From positions 1 to 64,000 of the forward strand of contig CAJUED010000001.1 in the NCBI GenBank assembly GCA_910585075.1: 64,000 nt of DNA, given 5' to 3'. Source of the DNA: an uncultured Lachnospiraceae bacterium (GTDB lineage: Bacteria > Bacillota > Clostridia > Lachnospirales > Lachnospiraceae). The notes below the pieces were generated by a model. That model was not told the DNA's origin, did not search any database, and saw only the letters and a program-made list of their open reading frames with translations. A program made the translations under genes and the position numbers. This document shows, piece by piece, positions 52,137 through 60,596 of this stretch (position 1 is the stretch's first letter; every line of letters starts with the position of its first letter).

Positions 52137-52766
52137 TTAATCCATAATTTCTATGTCCTCAAAAATAACAGGCAATTTTTCTTTCAGCAGACGCAATAAC
52201 TTGCATGCTACCTCTCTCATTTGCGGGTGCGCTCTGAGAGATGTACGCAATTTCAGGAAATGTCTCATTTCTCTCATATTCATTGTAACTACAATTTCAG
52301 TTTTTAAGCTGTTGGGCAAAATGCTTCTGGCCTCTTCTGGTCTTGTTCCCATCAAAATCAGGGAATTATAACTATCCTCTATCTTTTGCATTGTGTCTTT
52401 CCATATCTTATATTGCTCCTGTTCATCCTTCCAGAAACATGGCTTTATCAGAGTTAATTCATTTCCGAACTTATCTTTATTATAATTACAGTATCTTGTA
52501 CTTTCCTGACTATAGCTAGCAATCCTGTGCCGCACAATCTCGTGAGAAACCCCCCTGTCACATATAAACTTTACTGTGATTTTTTCATGCTCCAATACTG
52601 ACTCATGCCCATTTGTAATGAGCATTTGTATAAATCTGTTGGCAGAATCATTGGTAATCTTATCCTCGCTTTTATAGCATACTCTCCCATAAAGCTCTAA
52701 GTTTCTTAATATAGCATCTGCATTAATAGCTGATAAGATTTCTACCCCTGGCTCAATTATACGCAT
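52137..52766 (-). CDS. thyX: Flavin-dependent thymidylate synthase (ThyX)
   Basis: A 209-residue enzyme making dTMP from dUMP with FAD and methylene-THF. It has the family motif RHRIASYSQES (RHR-x7-S, ~79-89) and a C-terminal substrate part MREMRHFLKLRTSLRAHPQMREVA. Length and motifs are normal, so it is probably active. It is the last gene of the five-gene operon, 9 bp after an unknown gene, with GGAGGATAT before the ATG. Being in a defence-like operon rather than a nucleotide-metabolism context is unusual. It may change the dTTP/dUTP pool or serve the system's own chemistry (inference). Confidence 0.92.
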   Translation of the reverse strand: MRIIEPGVEILSAINADAILRNLELYGRVCYKSEDKITNDSANRFIQMLITNGHESVLEHEKITVKFICDRGVSHEIVRHRIASYSQESTRYCNYNKDKFGNELTLIKPCFWKDEQEQYKIWKDTMQKIEDSYNSLILMGTRPEEARSILPNSLKTEIVVTMNMREMRHFLKLRTSLRAHPQMREVACKLLRLLKEKLPVIFEDIEIMD

Positions 52767-52775
52767 ATATCCTCC

Positions 52776-53711
52776 TCAATCCTCCTTCCGATTTATCACT
52801 TCGCTGATATCAAATACATATGTATTTCCACAATCCTCACTAATCTTTCCCTCTGCAATAGGATTGTCATATAAAATTTCAATACTCCTTTTGTTATTTA
52901 ATGAGAACAGCAACGCGCCTAATGCATTTATCTTTGTCCCCAAAGGGGATACTCTCACATATAAATCAGGGGAAGTGCGCACGATTCTGTCTAAGTAATT
53001 GTACGCTGACAAATAACTATTGGCAATAATATATTCCGGCTTACGATCCGCCTGTTTTATTAAATCCAGGTTTTCTTCAAATACATAATTATGCCAACCC
53101 GGTTGATAACTGGGCAATGTAATAACGGGAACAATATTTTCGAACTCATATTTTTCATTGATCTGCTCCGAACGTTTTCCTTCAAAGCCCAAAAAAACTA
53201 TCCATCTTTCGCTTAGATTTTTATCATTCTCCCTCACAAATCCTGGTATAGCCCCAATACCACGAAATTTTTTATATAAGTCAAAGCGGTCGATATATTC
53301 TCCTTCTTCTGATGTACTCACAGTTTTACAATACCTTAGGGGTTCCGTATATATGCAATATACTTTCCTGAATTGTTTTCTTTTTATATGAAATAATAAT
53401 GTCCCCAACAGCCTCAGATTCATAGATGTTATATTTAACATAAGTGGAATATTCACATCCAGGTCATCCAAAATCTTCCTTGTGCCAAATTTCAAATCAA
53501 AATCGACTTTATTATAGCTGAAGCTATCTTTTACATAATCATAATTTACTAAAATAGGTGCACAAGAACATATTTTTGACAATTCATTTATTTTTGAATT
53601 ATTATCCCCACGTGGTTCTTCACTGGAATTGCCAATATAATATATTTTTTTATCCATTTTTAGATTTATAAACTCTTCCCAATAAAAAGACTTTTCAAAA
53701 TATTCTTCCAT
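52776..53711 (-). CDS. Unknown protein of the five-gene operon
   Basis: A 311-residue mixed alpha/beta protein without membrane spans. Runs such as KIYYIGNSSEEP, IPLMLNITSMNLRLLGTLLFHIK, VYCIYTEPLRY, SERWIVFLGFEGKRS and YVRVSPLGTKINALGALLF suggest a Rossmann-like fold with two similar halves; the Gly-rich SPLGTK loop could bind a nucleotide or signal molecule. No family is recognised. It is encoded 11 bp after the ATPase and 9 bp before ThyX, and AGAGGATAAGGT precedes the ATG. A sensor role like that of CARF proteins is possible, but this is speculation. Confidence 0.7.
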   Translation of the reverse strand: MEEYFEKSFYWEEFINLKMDKKIYYIGNSSEEPRGDNNSKINELSKICSCAPILVNYDYVKDSFSYNKVDFDLKFGTRKILDDLDVNIPLMLNITSMNLRLLGTLLFHIKRKQFRKVYCIYTEPLRYCKTVSTSEEGEYIDRFDLYKKFRGIGAIPGFVRENDKNLSERWIVFLGFEGKRSEQINEKYEFENIVPVITLPSYQPGWHNYVFEENLDLIKQADRKPEYIIANSYLSAYNYLDRIVRTSPDLYVRVSPLGTKINALGALLFSLNNKRSIEILYDNPIAEGKISEDCGNTYVFDISEVINRKED

Positions 53712-53722
53712 ACCTTATCCTC

Positions 53723-55624
53723 TTAAAAATCAAGTTCCATCTGATAGTAATCCCATTTTGGAAGATCATTTTCCTCCTTCAAATATTTTTTCTTATACTT
53801 CTTTATCACATTATTGATTTCTTTAGCGTCGTTACTTACCAAAATTTCCAATTCGTCCAGATTAAATTCCGCTTTTTGTTTCCTTCTCCAGGAGATTTGA
53901 AAACTCGGGGTATAAATAGGGTGTAACATGTACAGATATTCATCAGCACTTATCATGTATGTTGCCTTATTCTTATTATTTTTTTTCTTTAACAAAACTC
54001 CTCTCATAACACACTCTTTCAAGAATAATAATATATTTTCATCTATGCTTGTCGACGATGTCTTTATTGAAAAGTGATTTGGTTCAAACTTAGCTATGTT
54101 ATCATCACGATGAAAAATCCTGTAAATCCTTCCTAATGAGATAATAAACGTACGCATATTCAACCCTATTTGAGGAATGGCACTTACCTGATTAACACGT
54201 TTACTTGAAATTAGCATTACCGCATCTGTTTGCACCTTAGAAGAAATTATGCCAGGATCCTCATAATTAAAATTACTATCTGATGCCACCCGTTCAAAAA
54301 TTTCATTACAAAGCTCTAATAAATAGCGTAAAGTTCCTCCCGATATATTAACTAAGGTATTAAATCCTGAATAATTCTTTTGTATGGAAAATCTCAGGCA
54401 TAAATAATAAATCAACGCATGCTTATAATTTCCAACCGCACTAGCATATTTTTTATCTTTATTAAAAACATGTCCAACTATTTCCTCAAAATTTTCTTTT
54501 TTTTCATTTTTTAAATACATTAATCTGAATATTAAAAAGTCAAAATAATTACTGCAAAAATAATCTTTGATGTCCGATTCAGCCTGGTTAATTTCCTTCA
54601 TAAATTTTTGTATATCTTTATCTAATTTAGAACCAACTTTTTCAAAGATCAAGTCGAATTCTTTTTCTTCCGTACATTTTTCGAACAATTCTTCAAATTG
54701 AATATTTGAAATATTCTTTAAATCATTTTTTTGGTAAAATAATTCCATTCGCTTTTGGCAGACATCTAATGCGTATTTATAATAATCTTCTCGGTTTTCA
54801 AGAATTAACTCATTTAAGTCAATGGTTCTGATATCGTCGGTTTCTCTTACATATTCCGCCCCCATCGTTTGGGAAGTCTTTAATCCGTCAGGACGCATGC
54901 ATATTTTATAAGTATGATATTTATCTGCATATTTTAAAAATGATAAAATCAACTTTTGTTGCCATTCAAACAACCCCTCAAACTCATCAATTAAATAAAA
55001 AATAGTTTTTTCATTTAATTGATATGCTGAAGTCATTTTTAGCAAATCCTGTGGCAGTTCTCTTATAATTGTTGCATAGTCACCAATATGCGGATATTGT
55101 TCATATGCACAGTTATTAATATAATCTCGGATTCTATATAATTCATTAAATACCATATCCTGCAAATCATCTAAAGAACAAATATTGTTCTCATTTATAA
55201 ATAACATTCCATATTTACGACATACCTCTGTTTCCTTATCAAACACTACTTCACTTTTTAATTTTACAAATTGGCTGATAAGCTCATAGCTTAGCTTTGA
55301 GACAAAATAATATGAAAACAATTTTTCCCATTTTTGTTGTTCCAAGCCTTCTCCCTGAAAAGAAGTAGTAATATTTAAATCAACCCTGTAATATACGCCT
55401 ATATAATTATTTTCTTTCAAATACTTTTCCAAATTTTTAGTTTCCGCCAATGTCAATACTTTTAGTATTGTAGTCTTCCCAGTTCCCCTTGAACCGGAAA
55501 TCAAAATGGGTTTCGTATCGCAAAACCTTTCAAAAAAACTCGGTTCGACAAAATAGTCAAAAATATTTACTTTTACCTGTTCTTCTCTATATTCAGCAAA
55601 AGGAGTACTTATCATTTTCTTCAT
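53723..55624 (-). CDS. ORC/CDC6-like AAA+ ATPase
   Basis: A 633-residue P-loop ATPase. Walker A is SGSRGTGKTT (~45), Walker B is FYLIDEFEGLF (~211), and a region ~255-265 may hold the sensor residue. The C-terminal part contains helix-rich and winged-helix-like segments (SGGTLRYLLELCNEIF, IDENILLFLKECVMRGVLLKKK). This fits the ORC-CDC6-like ATPases predicted in prokaryotic conflict systems, often next to PRTase-CE proteins. It starts 3 bp after the PRTase gene, with AGAGGTGAATA before its ATG. Likely senses or oligomerises and controls the effector partner. Confidence 0.78.
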   Translation of the reverse strand: MKKMISTPFAEYREEQVKVNIFDYFVEPSFFERFCDTKPILISGSRGTGKTTILKVLTLAETKNLEKYLKENNYIGVYYRVDLNITTSFQGEGLEQQKWEKLFSYYFVSKLSYELISQFVKLKSEVVFDKETEVCRKYGMLFINENNICSLDDLQDMVFNELYRIRDYINNCAYEQYPHIGDYATIIRELPQDLLKMTSAYQLNEKTIFYLIDEFEGLFEWQQKLILSFLKYADKYHTYKICMRPDGLKTSQTMGAEYVRETDDIRTIDLNELILENREDYYKYALDVCQKRMELFYQKNDLKNISNIQFEELFEKCTEEKEFDLIFEKVGSKLDKDIQKFMKEINQAESDIKDYFCSNYFDFLIFRLMYLKNEKKENFEEIVGHVFNKDKKYASAVGNYKHALIYYLCLRFSIQKNYSGFNTLVNISGGTLRYLLELCNEIFERVASDSNFNYEDPGIISSKVQTDAVMLISSKRVNQVSAIPQIGLNMRTFIISLGRIYRIFHRDDNIAKFEPNHFSIKTSSTSIDENILLFLKECVMRGVLLKKKNNKNKATYMISADEYLYMLHPIYTPSFQISWRRKQKAEFNLDELEILVSNDAKEINNVIKKYKKKYLKEENDLPKWDYYQMELDF

Positions 55625-55627
55625 TAT

Positions 55628-56530
55628 TCACCTCTTATACAATCCTTTCCAATCGTTTTCCTTATTATACCAATATAATGACAATGCTGTATTTGAAGCC
55701 CTTCCATGTTGAAAGAGTACCGGCAAATTTTTACTGAATCTACTCCTGGAACCCAATTCGTGTTCCTTCTCCCTGACAAAATTGCATACCATATCCCTTT
55801 TATCAGGATTTAGTTCCCAATATTCATTCTTTTCATCAAACAAGTCAATATTTTTAGGAAAATATTCCGAAACAATTATTCCCACATTTGAAATATTCTT
55901 TTTTAATTTTTCAACCCCCTCCTGACATCCTCCAAATGCAAGATAATAAAAAATTACACCTGAATTTTTCTCCGCCAAATCCCTTAATTTTATTTTCTTA
56001 TTTTTTCCGAAAATATTTTTCTTCCAAAACTCGTCAAACTGATTTCCTGTTCCAATCAAATCATCATAAAAAACAAAATATTTATAATTCATTGCCATCA
56101 TTAACGGCAAATCTGCTATGTCAATATATTCAATAGTTGAGGGCACTTCCTTCGATTTTTTAAACTTCGCTGTCAGGCTGTAAGAACTGGCTGATGGGTC
56201 GGATTCATCAATTGGAACAAAACACATTTCTTTGTAAGCATCATGCAATTTTGAATTAATTTCACTTGATGATAAATTATTTTGTGCCATTCCCATTCTT
56301 AACCAAAGCTCTCTTTTCAACAGCCTCATCAAATTAGATATAATCGATTCTTCCTGTTCACTGCTATAATAAATCAGCATATCCAGCAAAGCCCAACCAA
56401 CCGCTTTATCTTTCTCCTTGAAATTACTCATAAATTCATCTATATCCGTCATACTCACTCCATCCCAAACACTATTGGCCATATATCGAATTTTCTTTTT
56501 TACAGAGTCTTCCCATTCTCTTGTCATCAT
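55628..56530 (-). CDS. PRTase-CE-like phosphoribosyltransferase-fold protein
   Basis: A 300-residue soluble protein with helical N-terminal ~130 residues, then a phosphoribosyltransferase-like core: YFVFYDDLIGTGNQFDEFW (~150-170) corresponds to the PRPP-binding loop (hydrophobic strand, acidic pair, TG). The C-terminal ARG-rich SRSRFSKNLPVLFQHGRASNTALSLYWY closes the fold. The layout matches PRTase-CE, proposed as an effector in prokaryotic immunity. AAGGGGGGAATGAGTA precedes the ATG pair. The reaction is unknown; a nucleotide- or RNA-directed activity is inferred from the fold. Confidence 0.72.
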   Translation of the reverse strand: MMTREWEDSVKKKIRYMANSVWDGVSMTDIDEFMSNFKEKDKAVGWALLDMLIYYSSEQEESIISNLMRLLKRELWLRMGMAQNNLSSSEINSKLHDAYKEMCFVPIDESDPSASSYSLTAKFKKSKEVPSTIEYIDIADLPLMMAMNYKYFVFYDDLIGTGNQFDEFWKKNIFGKNKKIKLRDLAEKNSGVIFYYLAFGGCQEGVEKLKKNISNVGIIVSEYFPKNIDLFDEKNEYWELNPDKRDMVCNFVREKEHELGSRSRFSKNLPVLFQHGRASNTALSLYWYNKENDWKGLYKR

Positions 56531-56562
56531 TACTCATTCCCCCCCTTTTCTTTAGCGCGTCC

Positions 56563-57744
56563 TCAAACTGCACTGTTAAAACTTCCTTTTTCGGTTCCAG
56601 TCTGTCCTTCGACATCCCTTATGTCATCTACATCATTAAACAATAGCTTAACATCATCTGCTGTAATATATGAGACTGAAACGCCTCTTTTTGGTATTTT
56701 GAGCCTGCCATTACAATCGCTATTTTCTATGAGAATATCCAACGACTTTTCAGTAACATTTTTCAAAAGCAACAGACAATCCGATATTGCTACATCATCT
56801 ACTTCATTCATGGACCAATAACCGGCATCCTTCCCAATTCTATTTACTAAAACATCGCCTTTATTTGCTTTTACTACCATCTTGCCAAACGCAGAATTAT
56901 CATAATAGCGTTTGGAAGGTTTCCATTTTCCATCTTTTTTAGCTGCACAATGAAGTATCTCCTGTCCTTCTTTATCAAAACCATTGCTGGATATGTTCCC
57001 ACGCATTATCTTTATTTTGTTCTCTCCTAAGTCTTTTCTTATAAACCACCAATTTCCATTTCTGGTTTCTTTACTGCCGATTTCCCTGATTTTATCAAGT
57101 TTCCATCTTCCTTCATAAACAGCGTTATATATATCTGTCTTATTATACTTTCCTCCCTTTTGAAGAATAATCGCAAATGTGTTAATTTCTCCTCCCCTAA
57201 ATGTGGTAAATGGCAATTTGACAATTGCCAAAACCGAATAATCAATTGCAATTTGGCGTCTTATCTTCTGGTAGCTCACTCCTGCAACAAATGTATATGG
57301 TAATATAAACATCAATATACTATCCTCATGTGCCAATAACATATTTGCCTGAACCATCTCACATTCATATCGCTTATTTATTAACTTCGAATAACATGTT
57401 TCTTCCATTTCTTCTAAATTATATTTTCTTTCATCTTCCGAAATATATCCAAATGGCGGGTTTGATAAAATCAAATCATAGGTTACGTTTTTTTGAAATT
57501 CCCTCCTTGCAAACTCCCTTCCATCCATAACTTCAAATCTCGAATCATCAAAGCTATACTCTTTCGATTTCTTATTTACATCTACACCGGTGATAATTGC
57601 TTTTGGGTATTTCTCTTTGCCAGCCTGCAGCAAATTCCATGAACCACAGCATATATCCACTATAGAGGTAACTTCTATTTCCGGTATAATACTAAGTATA
57701 CTTCTTGCTAAATTGATTGGCGTATAATAGGTATATTTCTCCAT
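56563..57744 (-). CDS. N6-adenine DNA methyltransferase
   Basis: A 393-residue SAM-dependent MTase. Motif I is IVDICCGSWNLLQ (~35-47), the acidic residue is in ITGVDVNKKS, and catalytic motif IV is NPPF (~98) after YDLILS. The middle and C-terminal parts (VKLPFTTFRGGEINTFAIILQKGG, then TRD-like sequence) resemble HsdM/gamma-type MTases without a nuclease. Start at ATG 57744 (GTGGAGAAAAGT upstream). It heads the five-gene operon and could mark self DNA. No restriction endonuclease gene is in the operon. Confidence 0.85.
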   Translation of the reverse strand: MEKYTYYTPINLARSILSIIPEIEVTSIVDICCGSWNLLQAGKEKYPKAIITGVDVNKKSKEYSFDDSRFEVMDGREFARREFQKNVTYDLILSNPPFGYISEDERKYNLEEMEETCYSKLINKRYECEMVQANMLLAHEDSILMFILPYTFVAGVSYQKIRRQIAIDYSVLAIVKLPFTTFRGGEINTFAIILQKGGKYNKTDIYNAVYEGRWKLDKIREIGSKETRNGNWWFIRKDLGENKIKIMRGNISSNGFDKEGQEILHCAAKKDGKWKPSKRYYDNSAFGKMVVKANKGDVLVNRIGKDAGYWSMNEVDDVAISDCLLLLKNVTEKSLDILIENSDCNGRLKIPKRGVSVSYITADDVKLLFNDVDDIRDVEGQTGTEKGSFNSAV

Positions 57745-57782
57745 ACTTTTCTCCACAAATCTTTTGTAATTTTATGGTTTCA

Positions 57783-57811
57783 ATTATATATATTTTCTAT
57801 TTTCTTTTCAA
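57783..57811 (-). promoter_or_regulatory. Promoter of the five-gene operon
   Basis: Minus-strand TTGAAA (57806-57811), 17 bp, perfect TATAAT (57783-57788). It gives a ~32-nt leader before the methyltransferase. Confidence 0.7.
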
Positions 57812-58212
57812 TAATCACTTCATTCATGCTGTGTCTATGGGAGAGAATTTGTGTAAGAAAATTAGATACGGAATACCCGTTTTGCGTATTAAAATCTGAT
57901 GCAGATGGTTTCTCAATTTATCTCTGCCTGTTCGAATTAAATATAAATTTATCACACTATGGAATATATTGTCAGGAACTATTGTTCTTAATAAAAGGAT
58001 TTTTCCCTGAATACTACTGTCTCTATTGTGACAATCTGTTAGGGTGGTACACAATATCCGGAAATGCTCTTTTTCCATTTTGCGCCATGCCCGCATGGCT
58101 TTCTTAAGATTGAACTATCCGGTTTCTTCCCTTTTATAGCTGTCCAAGACAAAAGTTTCATCAAATTCAGCATCTCCCCAAGGCAGACTTCGGTTAATGT
58201 AACTTAACCAAC
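57812..58212. other. Gap at the right edge of the island, no clear gene
   Basis: About 400 bp without a supported gene. Two overlapping opposed frames (~90 codons) are open but neither has a ribosome binding site and both are compositionally odd, so they look like chance or remnants. The boundary between island and the duplicated membrane gene lies here. Confidence 0.45.
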
Positions 58213-60531
58213 CTATTTCTTAACTAACACCTCTTTCTTTACTTTACACAGCAAAAGAATAACCAACACGAAAAAGGAACATACCTCAGCCGCCCTCCAA
58301 TACCATGGTTCTATAAACCTCACCATTATCTGCCCGCAATATCCTGCCGGTAATGTCACGCGTACAAGCGCTTTCTCACCTTTACATACGGGAAGGCACT
58401 CTTGTCCTGATTCACTTACAGCTGTATATCCCTTATAATATAACAAAGGTATATCTATATAGCTTTCAGTTTGATTTGTGTTTTCAACATCCAAATTAAT
58501 CGCTGTATTTTTTCGCTCATAGCCTTTTAATGCCACTCCTTCTCCCGGAAAATAATCCAATGCGGAAAGATTGTCCACATCCGCTCCCAGTGGAAGATAT
58601 TCTCCGTTCATGACAGATGTCCTGACCAAAGAATCATATGGCCGGTATACTATTTGTCTGCTTAAAAAAGAATAAACGGAATAGAAATATGGTATCAATA
58701 TACTGATTCCTATAATAAGTACAAGTCCCTTTACCACCTCCATTTTATAAAATCTTGCAAACAATGCTATAACCGCACAGGTCGAAATCGTAATAAAAAG
58801 GGTTGCCATAACAAGAAAGCGCCACGGAAACTGTATTGCCAATAAGTATTTATGTACAAGAGAACTAAAGTCACTTAATTTATCATATGGGAAATAAATA
58901 GTACACATAAATAAAGCCCATATTCCCAAAAACATACTAAGTACTGCTAAGCAAGTGTATTTTCTTTCTGTAAATTTCTTACCGAAGAAAAATAAGTAAA
59001 AAAAGAGTACAATGCCACAAATCAATGAAAGTCCCAAATTAAGCGGCATTTCATTTGCTATACCAACATCTGCCATACGATTACTGCCAACTGCATCTGC
59101 AAAAGGCATAAGCAATTGCGCTAAAAAACATCCATTTATTTGTATATACGGAGAATCAATATAATTAATACGTAGTTCTTCACCCAAATAGTCAAAGAAG
59201 GGAACTAACCACCATAAATTTATCATGGAAACAAGCAACACTACTTTCATCAAAGCAAAGAAGGTTTTCTTCCTAAAGGTTTTTTTCCACAAAATCACAC
59301 AGGCTGCTATCGTAAAGAAACCGACCATCTCACATGTTAATACGTGCGTCTGAATAATGCCCGTAAATCCAATTACGGAAAAAACAACCCCTTTCTTCCG
59401 TGTATTATCTTCTTTATCTTCAAAAATTAAGTATAAGCCACAGAAAATCAATGGCAAAAATATCATTGCGGTATATTCTCCAACCGCTGCCCTGACATAA
59501 ACGTTTGTAAATCGATAAGCTGATAAGGTATAAAGTCCACTTCCAAGCAGACCTACGTACTCATCCCGAAATATTCTTTTTATAGACCAATAGGAAATCA
59601 GACAGGTCGCTACATTGGCGGCAAAAACATAAGTTCTGTAAGCGTCGATAATCGTATATCCCAATATGCGCAACAGTGCTGGAATATATAAAAATATATC
59701 CCCATACATTACAGGCGACGCATATCCCTGTTCCCGCAAAACATTAGGATATATTTTTACAGGAAACATACCTGCTAATAGACCATCCCTGACCCCTTCG
59801 ATTCGCATCAGGTGAAAGTTAAGGTCGTGGCTCATAAGCAGATAATTTACACACAATGGAATAGAGGAACATAAGCAGATCAGCAACAGTCCAAACAACA
59901 CATTTCTTTGCTTCTGACTCTTTGCTTTTGAACTTCTATAGATTATATAAAAAGTAATCGCTATAATCCCCCAAAGTATGAAAAAGGTACAGATACTAAA
60001 CAGATAATCATTTGTCTGCTCAATTAAAATATTCTGAATAACCAAAGTCCCGGTTCCACAATAGGTCACACCTAATTTATAATCGTCTCTGCTATCATTA
60101 ACCCTTATGATGCTTGAAATACTTGTCAAATCAGGGCGCAGATTAAACAAATCAGCTCTCAAGGAATTGATAGCATTATCAGGGGATTCGAAATAGCAGG
60201 TATTTCCCTCCCCATCCGCCATATAATGAATCGTAATGCGATAAGAACCTTTATGTAATGCAATATCATTATGTCCGCAGAAAAACATGCTCTCACTCAA
60301 ATCAGCAGTTTCGTCTATATAATATCCCAAACCTTCAATATATTCTCCATTTGATAAATAAAACTCATCTGTATCTAAAACTACTTTAGCAGACAAATCT
60401 GTTCCCATCAAAAAGTAGAAAAAAGATCCGGCCAGAAAAATTATAACGGCAAATACAAATAAAATATTCCTCCTATTACCGACCTTTATCAATCGTTCTT
60501 TTATGGTCTGGAATAAATGCGAAAACTTCAT
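58213..60531 (-). CDS. PTPS-related large membrane protein (copy 2)
   Basis: A 772-residue paralogue of the protein at 46,071, co-linear from end to end (same first span, beta domain, SHDLNFHLMRIEGVRDGLLAGMFPVKIYPN loop, ~12 spans, last span). Differences are spread over the length, so the duplication is old or under selection. Longer at the C-terminus by a few residues (VKKEVLVKK). GGGAGGATATTAC precedes the ATG. Function as for copy 1. Confidence 0.82.
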   Translation of the reverse strand: MKFSHLFQTIKERLIKVGNRRNILFVFAVIIFLAGSFFYFLMGTDLSAKVVLDTDEFYLSNGEYIEGLGYYIDETADLSESMFFCGHNDIALHKGSYRITIHYMADGEGNTCYFESPDNAINSLRADLFNLRPDLTSISSIIRVNDSRDDYKLGVTYCGTGTLVIQNILIEQTNDYLFSICTFFILWGIIAITFYIIYRSSKAKSQKQRNVLFGLLLICLCSSIPLCVNYLLMSHDLNFHLMRIEGVRDGLLAGMFPVKIYPNVLREQGYASPVMYGDIFLYIPALLRILGYTIIDAYRTYVFAANVATCLISYWSIKRIFRDEYVGLLGSGLYTLSAYRFTNVYVRAAVGEYTAMIFLPLIFCGLYLIFEDKEDNTRKKGVVFSVIGFTGIIQTHVLTCEMVGFFTIAACVILWKKTFRKKTFFALMKVVLLVSMINLWWLVPFFDYLGEELRINYIDSPYIQINGCFLAQLLMPFADAVGSNRMADVGIANEMPLNLGLSLICGIVLFFYLFFFGKKFTERKYTCLAVLSMFLGIWALFMCTIYFPYDKLSDFSSLVHKYLLAIQFPWRFLVMATLFITISTCAVIALFARFYKMEVVKGLVLIIGISILIPYFYSVYSFLSRQIVYRPYDSLVRTSVMNGEYLPLGADVDNLSALDYFPGEGVALKGYERKNTAINLDVENTNQTESYIDIPLLYYKGYTAVSESGQECLPVCKGEKALVRVTLPAGYCGQIMVRFIEPWYWRAAEVCSFFVLVILLLCKVKKEVLVKK

Positions 60532-60585
60532 AATTTGTAATATCCTCCCATTGCTATAACGAATACTTTCAGGAATCTTCGCTTC
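58213..60585 (-). repeat. Long direct repeat, right copy
   Basis: Second copy of the ~2.35-kb repeat in the same orientation as 46,071-48,424. Similarity includes the ribosome binding region and ~50 bp upstream. The 9.8-kb AT-rich island lies between the copies. Confidence 0.7.
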
Positions 60586-60596
60586 TATATTGCATT

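Noticed and set aside
52137..57744. Operon considered as a classical type I or type II restriction system
   Set aside because: There is a methyltransferase but no recognisable restriction endonuclease, HsdR or HsdS; the ATPase and PRTase do not fit.
57824..58107. Two overlapping opposed frames of ~90 codons
   Set aside because: Neither has a ribosome binding site; cannot both be real and neither resembles a known family.
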